Origin: an uncultured Anaerococcus sp. | Lineage (GTDB): Bacteria > Bacillota > Clostridia > Tissierellales > Peptoniphilaceae | Direction of reading: 5' to 3' | Assembly: GCF_943908415.1 (NCBI RefSeq) | Contig: NZ_CALTSY010000045.1 | Location: 1-6,705 of the forward strand | DNA: 6,705 nt | In this document: piece by piece, positions 1 through 5,241 of the stretch | Position numbering within the stretch: position 1 is the stretch's first letter | How the letters are laid out: each line of letters opens with the position of its first letter | Translations under genes and position numbers: made by a program | The notes under the pieces: generated by a model | The model's database searches: none | What the model was told of the DNA's origin: nothing | What the model saw: the letters and a program-made list of their open reading frames with translations, nothing else

Positions 1-56
1 TTCAGTTTCCTCGTCTTTTTTTCTATGTTGGGACTTTTGCAACAGCCCCTTTTTTA
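1..56. mobile_element. Possible terminal end of an insertion sequence (partial)
   Basis: The plus strand contains GGGACTTTTGCAACAGCCCC at 30-49. Read from the other strand it starts GGGGCTGTTGCAAAA, which resembles the termini of IS1182-type and IS6-type insertion sequences as I remember them. Only about 50 bases would be present, with no transposase, so the family is a guess. The alternative is an imperfect intrinsic terminator for a plus-strand gene lying to the left: GGG/CCC with an A-C mismatch, followed by TTTTTT. It lies just past the queT stop codon, so it marks the convergence point between queT and whatever is on the left. Confidence 0.3.
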
Positions 57-61
57 GATTA

Positions 62-562
62 TTAAAATTCTCTAATATATTTCATAAATCCATCATTTTT
101 TTCTAATATTTTAAAAATTATAACTCCTATTATACTTACCATAACAAATTCACTTGCCATAAATGAAAATAGCATTGTTATGAAAGCTCCAGAATTATCT
201 AAAATCAAATAAGTCCCAATGGCAGGTACAGATACCATTAATACTGGAAATAATGATGCTATAAATAAATTATCTGTCTTATCCATAAGTCTAAAAGCTA
301 TATATGAAGAAAGAGTACCAAATATAACATCAAACCAAGCCATAGGACTAAATAGATTTGCTATAGCACATCCTAGGACAAGTCCTGGTATAAATCTTTT
401 GTTATAAAACACTAAAAGCACTAATATTTCGGAAAATCTAAATTGAATAGGTCCATAAGAAGCAACAGGAAGGATTAGAGTAAGTATTGCATATAAGGCA
501 GCAATAGCGGCTGATCCAACTAAAAAATTAGTATCAGATGTAAAGTTATCTCGTTTGTTCAT
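62..562 (-). CDS. queT: QueT family queuosine-precursor (preQ1/preQ0) transporter
   Basis: Integral membrane protein of 166 aa, the normal length for QueT (formerly DUF988). The family is assigned to uptake of queuosine precursors, on comparative-genomic and riboswitch evidence, for modifying the wobble base of tRNAs with GUN anticodons. Hydrophobic segments lie at about residues 13-33, 44-53, 57-75, 78-92, 99-121 and 125-150. Family hallmarks are SYGPIQFRFSE at 35-45, after the first helix, and GLVLGCAIANLFSP at 60-73 followed by FDVIFGTL. The ATG is preceded by AAGGAGAAAAAA, a strong ribosome binding site. That site is inside a preQ1-I type riboswitch (571-607), which independently supports the substrate class. 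The gene is monocistronic in this window and diverges from the lipoprotein gene. Stop TAA is at 62-64. Nothing appears damaged. Confidence 0.9.
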   Translation of the reverse strand: MNKRDNFTSDTNFLVGSAAIAALYAILTLILPVASYGPIQFRFSEILVLLVFYNKRFIPGLVLGCAIANLFSPMAWFDVIFGTLSSYIAFRLMDKTDNLFIASLFPVLMVSVPAIGTYLILDNSGAFITMLFSFMASEFVMVSIIGVIIFKILEKNDGFMKYIREF

Positions 563-567
563 TTTTT

Positions 568-607
568 CTCCTTGATTTTTTTATAATGGGTGCCAAGAAA
601 CATTGCC
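568..607 (-). promoter_or_regulatory. preQ1-I type riboswitch, translational, upstream of queT
   Basis: On the minus strand, reading down from 607, the RNA has stem P1 AAUG (604-601) pairing with CAUU (588-585). The loop holds UUCUUGG and the conserved CACCC (592-588), and an A-rich tail (582-576) leads to UCAAGGAG. The layout matches the preQ1-I consensus of a short hairpin, an ACCC at the 3' side of the loop, and an A-rich tail that folds back. The pseudoknot CUUG (597-594) with CAAG (574-571) can be extended by U599-A569, U598-G570 and G593-U575. It contains the AAGG of the queT Shine-Dalgarno sequence, so ligand binding should block translation. The first C of CCC (590) would be the ligand-pairing cytosine by alignment. 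P1 is only four base pairs, shorter than in typical members. Confidence 0.75.
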
Positions 608-612
608 TATTT

Positions 613-640
613 AATATACCTTAATATCAAAGTAGACCAA
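613..640 (-). promoter_or_regulatory. Candidate promoter for queT
   Basis: On the minus strand, -35 TTGGTC (640-635) and -10 TATATT (618-613) are separated by 16 bases. Transcription would begin near 606, exactly at the 5' edge of the riboswitch, which makes the assignment plausible. The -35 matches the TTGACA consensus at four of six positions. The -10 is preceded by AAGG, and the same 13-base string recurs upstream of the alcohol dehydrogenase gene. Confidence 0.5.
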
Positions 641-647
641 GTATTTA

Positions 648-675
648 TTGAAGCTTATAAAAGTTTGAGTAAAAT
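648..675 (+). promoter_or_regulatory. Candidate promoter for the C39-like lipoprotein gene
   Basis: TTGAAG (648-653) and TAAAAT (670-675) are spaced by 16 bases, which would place the transcription start at or within a base or two of the ATG at 682 and give a leaderless message. A competing choice is TAGACC (633-638) with TATAAA (656-661) at 17 bases spacing, giving a leader of about 14 bases that still lacks a Shine-Dalgarno sequence. The sequence alone does not decide between them. Confidence 0.35.
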
Positions 676-681
676 ATTGAT

Positions 682-1590
682 ATGAAAAAACAATTTATAT
701 TAGTGCCTTTAGCTCTACTTTTGACTTCCTGCTCTGCTAGGTCTGAAAGTGAGAGTGAAAGCCTAATTGATCAAGAAAATATGAATATAATATCAGATAT
801 AAATGAACTAGCTATCAATACTTTTATAAATCGTGACAAATCAGATATTGTGGAAAGTATTGACCAAGAGATAGATAGTGAAAAAGTAAACTTTACACCT
901 AAAGCTAAATCAGATAATAAGGAAGATATTATAAAAAATGTTGAAAAGTATATAGATACTGATCCAAAGGCAAAATGGGTATATGATAATTTCTTTAACA
1001 TAACAGATGTAGAAGCTTATCTAACTGGTAATGATCCAGATACTATAGAATTTGTATATAACATGAACCACAAAGAAACAGATTTTATAAGTACACCTGG
1101 AGAATCTGTTAAGCTAGAACGTAAGACACCGTATTACATACAGTGGGATAATAGATGGGCATATTTAGACCTAGGAGAAAGAAATATAGGTATATCTGGC
1201 TGTGGCCCTACTTCTGTCGCCATGGTATTATCTAGACTTAAAAATGATAAAAATATAACCCCGGATAAAATTGCGCTTGATGCTAAAGATTATATGACTA
1301 GCGAAGGCATATCTTGGAATTTTTTCGCAGATGAAGCTAAAAAGTATAATTATAGTGTTAAGAATATTAACCTAGATGAAAAAGAAATGAAGGAAGCACT
1401 AAAGAAAGGACCTATAATAGTTTCTGTAAAGCAAGGTTATTTTACTTTATTTGGTCATATATTTGTAATTGATTCATATAATGATGGAAAATTTATAATT
1501 AATGATCCCAATAGTGTTAAAAATACAATGCGCCCATGGACCTATGATGAAATAAGCAATCAAATAGTTCATATGTGGCAAATATATTAA
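682..1590 (+). CDS. Secreted lipoprotein with a C39-like (Peptidase_C39_2) cysteine peptidase domain
   Basis: Protein of 302 aa. A lipoprotein signal peptide spans residues 1-16, with Lys2-Lys3, a hydrophobic core FILVPLALLL and lipobox LTSC, so Cys17 should be lipidated and the protein anchored outside the membrane. A serine/glutamate-rich linker (18-30) and an acidic helical region (about 31-140) of no recognised family follow. The C-terminal domain (about 148-302) has the papain-fold layout of C39-like peptidases. Gln154 in YIQWD is the likely oxyanion residue, Cys174 in SGCGPTS the nucleophile, His259 in FGHIF the base, and Asp275 in INDPNS orients the histidine. The triad looks complete. 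The substrate is unknown; such proteins act on cell-wall or extracellular peptides, and bacteriocin processing is unlikely because no ABC transporter is attached. No clear Shine-Dalgarno lies before the ATG, only GAG 12 bases away. The gene diverges from queT and lacks its own terminator. Confidence 0.85.
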   Translation: MKKQFILVPLALLLTSCSARSESESESLIDQENMNIISDINELAINTFINRDKSDIVESIDQEIDSEKVNFTPKAKSDNKEDIIKNVEKYIDTDPKAKWVYDNFFNITDVEAYLTGNDPDTIEFVYNMNHKETDFISTPGESVKLERKTPYYIQWDNRWAYLDLGERNIGISGCGPTSVAMVLSRLKNDKNITPDKIALDAKDYMTSEGISWNFFADEAKKYNYSVKNINLDEKEMKEALKKGPIIVSVKQGYFTLFGHIFVIDSYNDGKFIINDPNSVKNTMRPWTYDEISNQIVHMWQIY

Positions 1591-1591
1591 T

Positions 1592-1620
1592 TTGACATGA
1601 TATTAATTAAGTTGTATACT
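1592..1620 (+). promoter_or_regulatory. Strong vegetative promoter for tRNA-Lys
   Basis: TTGACA (1592-1597), a spacer of exactly 17 bases, and TATACT (1615-1620) make a near-perfect housekeeping-sigma promoter. Transcription should start near 1627, about 11 bases before the mature tRNA. The -35 begins two bases after the stop codon of the lipoprotein gene. Confidence 0.85.
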
Positions 1621-1637
1621 ATATAAGTATTCAGCTT

Positions 1638-1713
1638 GCACCATTAGCTCAGTTGGTAGAGCACCTGACTCTTAATCAGGGTGTCCAGAGTTCGAGCCTC
1701 TGATGGTGCACCA
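1638..1713 (+). tRNA. tRNA-Lys, anticodon CTT
   Basis: 76-base tRNA with all arms. The acceptor stem is GCACCAT (1638-1644) with ATGGTGC (1703-1709). The D arm contains AGCTCAGTTGGTAGAGC. The anticodon stem is CCTGA/TCAGG (1664-1668 and 1676-1680) with loop CTCTTAA and anticodon CTT at 1671-1673. The T arm is CAGAG TTCGAGC CTCTG. The discriminator A at 1710 is followed by an encoded CCA (1711-1713). The anticodon reads AAG lysine codons, the minor lysine codon in such an AT-rich genome. It is transcribed alone from its own promoter and ends at the hairpin at 1719-1756. Confidence 0.97.
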
Positions 1714-1718
1714 ATACT

Positions 1719-1756
1719 AAAACAGACTCTAGTATGTTGACTAGAGTCTGTTTTTT
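1719..1756. terminator. Bidirectional intrinsic terminator between tRNA-Lys and the DUF4298 gene
   Basis: Perfect inverted repeat of 15 bases, AAAACAGACTCTAGT (1719-1733) and its complement (1740-1754), with a six-base loop ATGTTG. Plus-strand transcripts end in TTTTTT (1751-1756), and minus-strand transcripts end in TTTT. It serves the tRNA, and probably the lipoprotein message, from the left, and the alcohol dehydrogenase operon from the right, whose last stop codon is 7 bases away. Confidence 0.92.
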
Positions 1757-1761
1757 ATTCT

Positions 1762-2064
1762 TTATCTATTTTGTATTATATCATTTGCTACATCTAATAA
1801 GTCTTTTGCCATAAAATAATTATCTCCAAGCAAATCATAAATTGCATCTTCTGTTAGTATGCCTTGATTAATAGTCTCAGGAATTTCACCTCTATTAGAT
1901 GCATCGTGGTCTTTTGTAAATTCTTCTGAATAATAATATTTTTCAAGCTTTTTGAATTCTTTTTGATGTTCTTTAAATTTTTCTAATTCTTTACTTAAAC
2001 TCTCGATCAATGCACTGTGGTCTTCATATATTTTTGTATATTTTTTTACATGTTCATATTCCAA
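1762..2064 (-). CDS. DUF4298 domain small cytosolic protein
   Basis: Soluble, charged protein of 100 aa with no signal peptide or membrane segment. Residues 4-45 are strongly helical and likely coiled coil. They are followed by the family-typical LEKYYYSEEFTKDHDAS (40-56), then GEIP at 59-62 and ILTEDAIYDLLGDN (69-82), which identify DUF4298. No biochemical function is known to me for the family. The start is TTG at 2064. No in-frame ATG occurs until residue 85, and AGTAGGG seven bases upstream is a reasonable ribosome binding site. That site lies within the last codons of the serine hydrolase gene, only two bases separate that gene's TAA from the TTG, and translation is probably coupled. It is the last gene of the operon and ends at the bidirectional terminator. 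Confidence 0.8.
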   Translation of the reverse strand: MEYEHVKKYTKIYEDHSALIESLSKELEKFKEHQKEFKKLEKYYYSEEFTKDHDASNRGEIPETINQGILTEDAIYDLLGDNYFMAKDLLDVANDIIQNR

Positions 2065-2066
2065 TT

Positions 2067-3002
2067 TTAAACCCTACTTTCATACATATATTTAATTAAA
2101 TCATCAATATCTTTTTTAATTTGATGGCTTTTGCTATCACTTCCACTATTAGTACTAACTATTATCATATCTAAGTCTTTAAGAATTACTATAAGTTGCC
2201 CACCTGTTCCAGAAGCAAATATTGTACCATTTTTAGATATCCATATTCCATAACCATAAAGATCCTCAGATATATAATTTCTTTTTATTTCATTTTTATT
2301 TTCATTATAAGCTCTAATCATAGAAGAAATATAAGCTTTACTTACTATTTGTTTGTCATTATATTTTCCATCATCAAATATTAGATTTCCTATTTTTAAC
2401 ATATCATATGAATTAAAATTAATCTTTGTTGCTCCAGCTATATATTTACCAAACTTTCCCCAGCTTCTGTTATATATATCTAGAGGCTTAAGTAAGTTTT
2501 CTTCTATGAAATGAAATATTTCATAATCTAAATATTCCTGCATAGTAATTGCTAATAAGTAATAGCCTGCATTTGAATATAAAAAATGATCACCAGGCTT
2601 ATAATATATAGGATAGTTTATTATATATTCAAATAAATCATCATATTGGCTTTTTCTTATATCCTTACTATATAATATCAAATCCCTATAACCTGTAGTA
2701 TGAGTTAGTAAATGCCTTACCTTTATTTTTTCTAAATATTTTAGATTTTTTTTATTTGTAAGTTTAACTTTATCCTTTATTATAGGATATATAAAAGTAT
2801 CTAGGTTAAATTCTCCCCCACTTTTTTCTATTAAAATTCCACAAGCAAGTGACAATATAGTTTTTGAAATAGACCTGACATCAAATACCTTATCATTTGC
2901 TAAATCTATTTCATAATCAGTAGCTTTATCATAAATAATTATGCTTTCGGCAGAATTTGATTTTTCTATAATTTTTTTAGCGTGATTTTCTATATTATTC
3001 AT
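2067..3002 (-). CDS. Serine hydrolase, beta-lactamase/PBP-like fold (class C related)
   Basis: Protein of 311 aa without signal peptide, so probably cytosolic. Three active-site motifs of the family are in order: SISK at 44-47 (nucleophile Ser44, base Lys47) in VRSISKTILSLACGILIE; YSN at 142-144 with Tyr142; and SGTGGQ at 264-269, the equivalent of the KTG/HTG strand. The conserved HLLTHTTG (97-104) and KPGDHFLYSNAGYYLL (135-150) are also typical. Such enzymes include esterases, D-amino-acid peptidases and beta-lactamase relatives, and the substrate cannot be told from sequence. A cytosolic location argues against a classical secreted beta-lactamase. The ATG at 3002 has a modest TAGG ribosome binding site. 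It lies 16 bases after the alcohol dehydrogenase stop codon and two bases before the DUF4298 start, as the middle gene of an apparent operon. Confidence 0.85.
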   Translation of the reverse strand: MNNIENHAKKIIEKSNSAESIIIYDKATDYEIDLANDKVFDVRSISKTILSLACGILIEKSGGEFNLDTFIYPIIKDKVKLTNKKNLKYLEKIKVRHLLTHTTGYRDLILYSKDIRKSQYDDLFEYIINYPIYYKPGDHFLYSNAGYYLLAITMQEYLDYEIFHFIEENLLKPLDIYNRSWGKFGKYIAGATKINFNSYDMLKIGNLIFDDGKYNDKQIVSKAYISSMIRAYNENKNEIKRNYISEDLYGYGIWISKNGTIFASGTGGQLIVILKDLDMIIVSTNSGSDSKSHQIKKDIDDLIKYMYESRV

Positions 3003-3018
3003 AAATTACCTAAAACTT

Positions 3019-4191
3019 TTATAAAGCCTTTTTGTAAATATTTAATACATCTTCTTCTTCTAAGTGCTTAAATCCATTTATCTCTGGCTTTTTTCTATTA
3101 TCCATGCAATTTTTTGCCATGATTGGAAGATCCTCTTCAGTAAATCCTTCATCACTTAATTTTTCAGGTATACCAAGGGAAGTAAAGAAACTTCTTAATT
3201 CATCTATTGCTTTCTGGGCATCTTCTTTTTTTGAATTTCCCTTCTCTAAATCAAATACATTATATCCAAATTCTGCTATTTTTTCACAAGTTTCATCATC
3301 CAGACAATATTCTAACCAATATGGTGTAAGAATTGCTAGTCCCACTCCATGAGTGATATCCTTTAGTGCAGAAAGTTCATGCTCAATAGGATGAACTGAC
3401 CAATCTGTTGATTTACCAGCATTTAATAGACCATTTATAGCCCAAGAGTTAGCCCATATTAAATTGGCACGAGCCTCGTAGTTATCTGGCTCTTTGATTG
3501 CTTTAGGACCATATTGTATACATGTTTTTAAAATTCCTTCAGCAAATCTATCTTCTAAATAAGCTCCGTCATTTAATGTAAAGTAATTTTCCATTGTATG
3601 ACTCATTATATCAGCTGTACCAGCTGCAGTATGATATGCATTTACACTATAAGTATATTCAGGATTAATTATTGCAAATTTTGGTCTTGCATATTCTGAT
3701 CCCCATCCTAGTTTTTGCCCAGTTTCTTCATTAGTAATTACAGATCCGGAATTCATTTCTGAACCAGTAGCTGCTAAAGTTAGAATACTTGCCAATGGTA
3801 GACCATCTTTAACTACTTCTTTTCCTAGTACAATATCCCATGGGTCATTTGCACACTTAGCACCAACAGCTACTAGTTTTGCAGTATCAATTACAGATCC
3901 TCCACCAACAGCTAGGATAAAATCAATATTATTTTCCTTTGCTATTCTAACACCTTCACGAACCTTATCAATTCTTGGATTTGGTACAATACCAGCTAAA
4001 TCATAAGCAGTTATAGAATTATCTTCAAAAAGTTTAATAATTTCATCATAAAGGCCGATTTTTTTTATACTATTTTGTCCATACACTAGAAGAACTTTGT
4101 CACCGTATTTTTTTATTTCATCAGCTAGTTTTTTAAGTTGATCTTTTCCAAATAAAATCTTTGTTGATATATTAAAAATAAAATCTTGCAT
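3019..4191 (-). CDS. Iron-containing alcohol dehydrogenase (NAD(P)H-dependent, butanol dehydrogenase-like)
   Basis: Cytosolic oxidoreductase of 390 aa, the usual length for group III metal-dependent alcohol dehydrogenases. The Rossmann-type dinucleotide motif is at VGGGSVIDTAK (95-105). The four metal ligands are recognisable: Asp194 and His198 in TADIMSHTMENY, His267 in VHPIEHEL, and His281 in DITHGVGLAI. The 14-residue gap between the last two histidines fits the family. The sequence resembles the butanol dehydrogenase subgroup, which reduces short aldehydes to alcohols during fermentation, although the exact substrate and the NADH/NADPH preference are inferred. I chose the ATG at 4191 because AAAGGAG lies six bases upstream. 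The in-frame ATG at 4212 has no good site and its codons would overlap that ribosome binding site. It is the first gene of a minus-strand cluster with the serine hydrolase and DUF4298 genes. Pathway links to those two are not evident. Confidence 0.92.
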   Translation of the reverse strand: MQDFIFNISTKILFGKDQLKKLADEIKKYGDKVLLVYGQNSIKKIGLYDEIIKLFEDNSITAYDLAGIVPNPRIDKVREGVRIAKENNIDFILAVGGGSVIDTAKLVAVGAKCANDPWDIVLGKEVVKDGLPLASILTLAATGSEMNSGSVITNEETGQKLGWGSEYARPKFAIINPEYTYSVNAYHTAAGTADIMSHTMENYFTLNDGAYLEDRFAEGILKTCIQYGPKAIKEPDNYEARANLIWANSWAINGLLNAGKSTDWSVHPIEHELSALKDITHGVGLAILTPYWLEYCLDDETCEKIAEFGYNVFDLEKGNSKKEDAQKAIDELRSFFTSLGIPEKLSDEGFTEEDLPIMAKNCMDNRKKPEINGFKHLEEEDVLNIYKKAL

Positions 4192-4459
4192 ATATATCTC
4201 CTTTTCTTTCATATATAATTATCTACCCTATTAAATGATTTTTAATTTTTTTTATATAAAAGTTTAATATACCTTTATATTATTTTGAATGATTATAAAA
4301 TATTTTAATAAAAGTAATTAGATAAATAAAAAACTCTAGCTTTTTTATTGCTATCGTTTTTAAAAATCAATATGCAACTGATCATCTATTTAGGAGCTTT
4401 AAATACATTTTCGATAAAATACATTTAAAAATATTACAAAGTTTAATTTTTATTTATCT
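4192..4459. other. AT-rich intergenic region upstream of the alcohol dehydrogenase operon
   Basis: No gene is seen. On the minus strand there are candidate -10 elements TATAAT (4297-4292) and TATATT (4271-4266), but neither has a convincing -35. The second is embedded in AAGGTATATTAAA (4275-4263), identical to the queT promoter region. A ten-base direct repeat AAATACATTT occurs at 4401-4410 and 4417-4426. An AT-only inverted repeat around 4326-4350, with a CTCTAGC centre, is too weak to call a terminator for the DUF2812 remnant. Confidence 0.5.
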
Positions 4460-5056
4460 TTATATACTGATATATCCATCACTCTCTAACAAAATCCATC
4501 CGCTTATAATATTATTGAGTGGCATAAAATTTAAGATTGTATTGTTAAATAATTTAACATTAACACCTACTTTTTCTAATAAACCTATAAACATGATTGA
4601 TGCCGACATTAAAAGTAAATGGGAATATGGTTTCTTTCTTCTATTAAGATCTCTTATTTTACTATTGTAATCAGAATATATTTATATTTTTCTATAACTG
4701 TTGTTCTCAACAATCATTATATCTCTATTTATCATGCCATGTGTTGAGGCGACACTATTTTTTATCGGATTAAAAGGCTTATATTTCAAATTTCCATAGG
4801 TTTTTCTACCTATATTTAAAGGTGAGTATAAATCTTTCATGTGCATATTTTCTATAAAGTCTTCGTACTCCTCTCTTTGTCTATTATTCATGTACCTAAT
4901 ATATTGGACCATATATTTTTTACTTTTATTACTTTTTTTTAAATTTGTGTAAGATACTCCACTTGATACTAATTCATAGCCCTCTTTTACTTTTTTATTT
5001 AAAAAGCTTTCTCTACCCTCTATAGGATTTAAAAAAATCTTAAAAAATGTTTTCAT
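4460..5056 (-). pseudogene. DUF2812 membrane protein gene interrupted by an in-frame stop
   Basis: The gene starts at ATG 5056, with GGGAG nine bases upstream, and reads 124 aa to TAA at 4684-4682. The same frame then stays open for 73 further codons to TAA at 4462-4460. The first part has the DUF2812 pattern: MKTFFKIFLNPIEGRESFLN, then KEGYELVS, then KKYMVQYIRYMNNRQREEY. The sequence on both sides of the stop reads as one family block, IMIVENNSYRKI before it and IYSDYNSKIRDLNRRKKPY after it. A hydrophobic segment LLLMSASIMFIGLL and a second one near NFMPLNNIISGWILL follow, as expected for the membrane part of such proteins. The natural reading is a nonsense mutation in a formerly continuous gene of about 198 codons. 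DUF2812 genes commonly lie behind a padR regulator gene, as here, with a 17-base overlap. The function is unknown. A GTG start at 5089 is possible but has no support. Confidence 0.75.
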
Positions 5057-5196
5057 CTTTATATGCTCCCAAGTAGCTATTACTAACACTTACTAAATTG
5101 TTCATTCTATCTAATTCTAAATACAAAATTTCTTTTCCAATATTTGTTGTTTTATAAACTTTCTTCCTATTTTTTTATCGTTAAAGTCTAGTTCTA
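5040..5196 (-). pseudogene. 3' remnant of a PadR-family transcriptional regulator gene
   Basis: Minus-strand frame from 5168 down to TAA at 5042-5040 reads RKKVYKTTNIGKEILYLELD, then RMNNLV and further residues to the end. This matches the end of the PadR winged-helix domain (K-x-Y-K-x-T-x-x-G-K-E) and its following helix. Upstream in that frame there is a TAA at 5177-5175. The neighbouring frame reads ELDFNDKKIGRK directly into it, so a single lost A in the GAAGAAAG stretch near 5161-5167 would explain a frameshift. The DNA-binding helices that should lie further 5' are absent, and the IS3-family element starts around 5197. The fragment overlaps the DUF2812 start by 17 bases, the usual arrangement of this regulator and partner. 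PadR proteins repress their own operons in response to small molecules or stress. This one cannot work. Confidence 0.65.
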
Positions 5197-5203
5197 TGAC
5201 CTG

Positions 5204-5240
5204 AACCCCAAAATCAGGAATACGGATTGAGGGGTTTTTT
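5204..5240 (+). promoter_or_regulatory. Leader hairpin covering the orfA ribosome binding site
   Basis: AACCCC (5204-5209) pairs with GGGGTT (5231-5236), and inside it AATC (5212-5215) pairs with GATT (5225-5228) across a 2x2 AA/GA internal loop. The 3' strand contains the GAGGGG Shine-Dalgarno of orfA and runs into TTTTTT (5235-5240). In a transcript entering from outside, this would hide the ribosome binding site or act as a weak terminator. IS elements commonly use such structures to avoid transposase synthesis from host promoters. Confidence 0.55.
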
Positions 5241-5241
5241 C

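Noticed and set aside
219..407. Plus-strand open frame of 62 codons inside queT
   Set aside because: Antisense to a well-supported membrane protein gene; no ribosome binding site or family resemblance.
568..607. preQ1-II riboswitch instead of preQ1-I
   Set aside because: The type II layout with its longer first stem and additional hairpins is not visible; the short hairpin, ACCC and A-rich tail fit type I.
771..1001. Minus-strand open frame of 76 codons
   Set aside because: Antisense shadow of the lipoprotein gene; low-complexity hydrophobic translation from AT-rich DNA.
2196..2384. Plus-strand open frame of 62 codons
   Set aside because: Antisense to the serine hydrolase gene, which keeps all its active-site motifs.
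3104..3352. Plus-strand open frame of 82 codons
   Set aside because: Antisense to the alcohol dehydrogenase gene.
4192..4212. Upstream ATG at 4212 as start of the alcohol dehydrogenase
   Set aside because: The extra seven codons contain the strong AAAGGAG site that serves the ATG at 4191, and no good site precedes 4212.
4326..4350. Inverted repeat AATAAAAAA...TTTTTTATT as a terminator
   Set aside because: The stem is A-T only with no stable core, so it is likely chance in AT-rich DNA.
5057..5089. GTG at 5089 as start of the DUF2812 gene
   Set aside because: No ribosome binding site, and the family's usual start corresponds to the ATG at 5056, which has GGGAG upstream.
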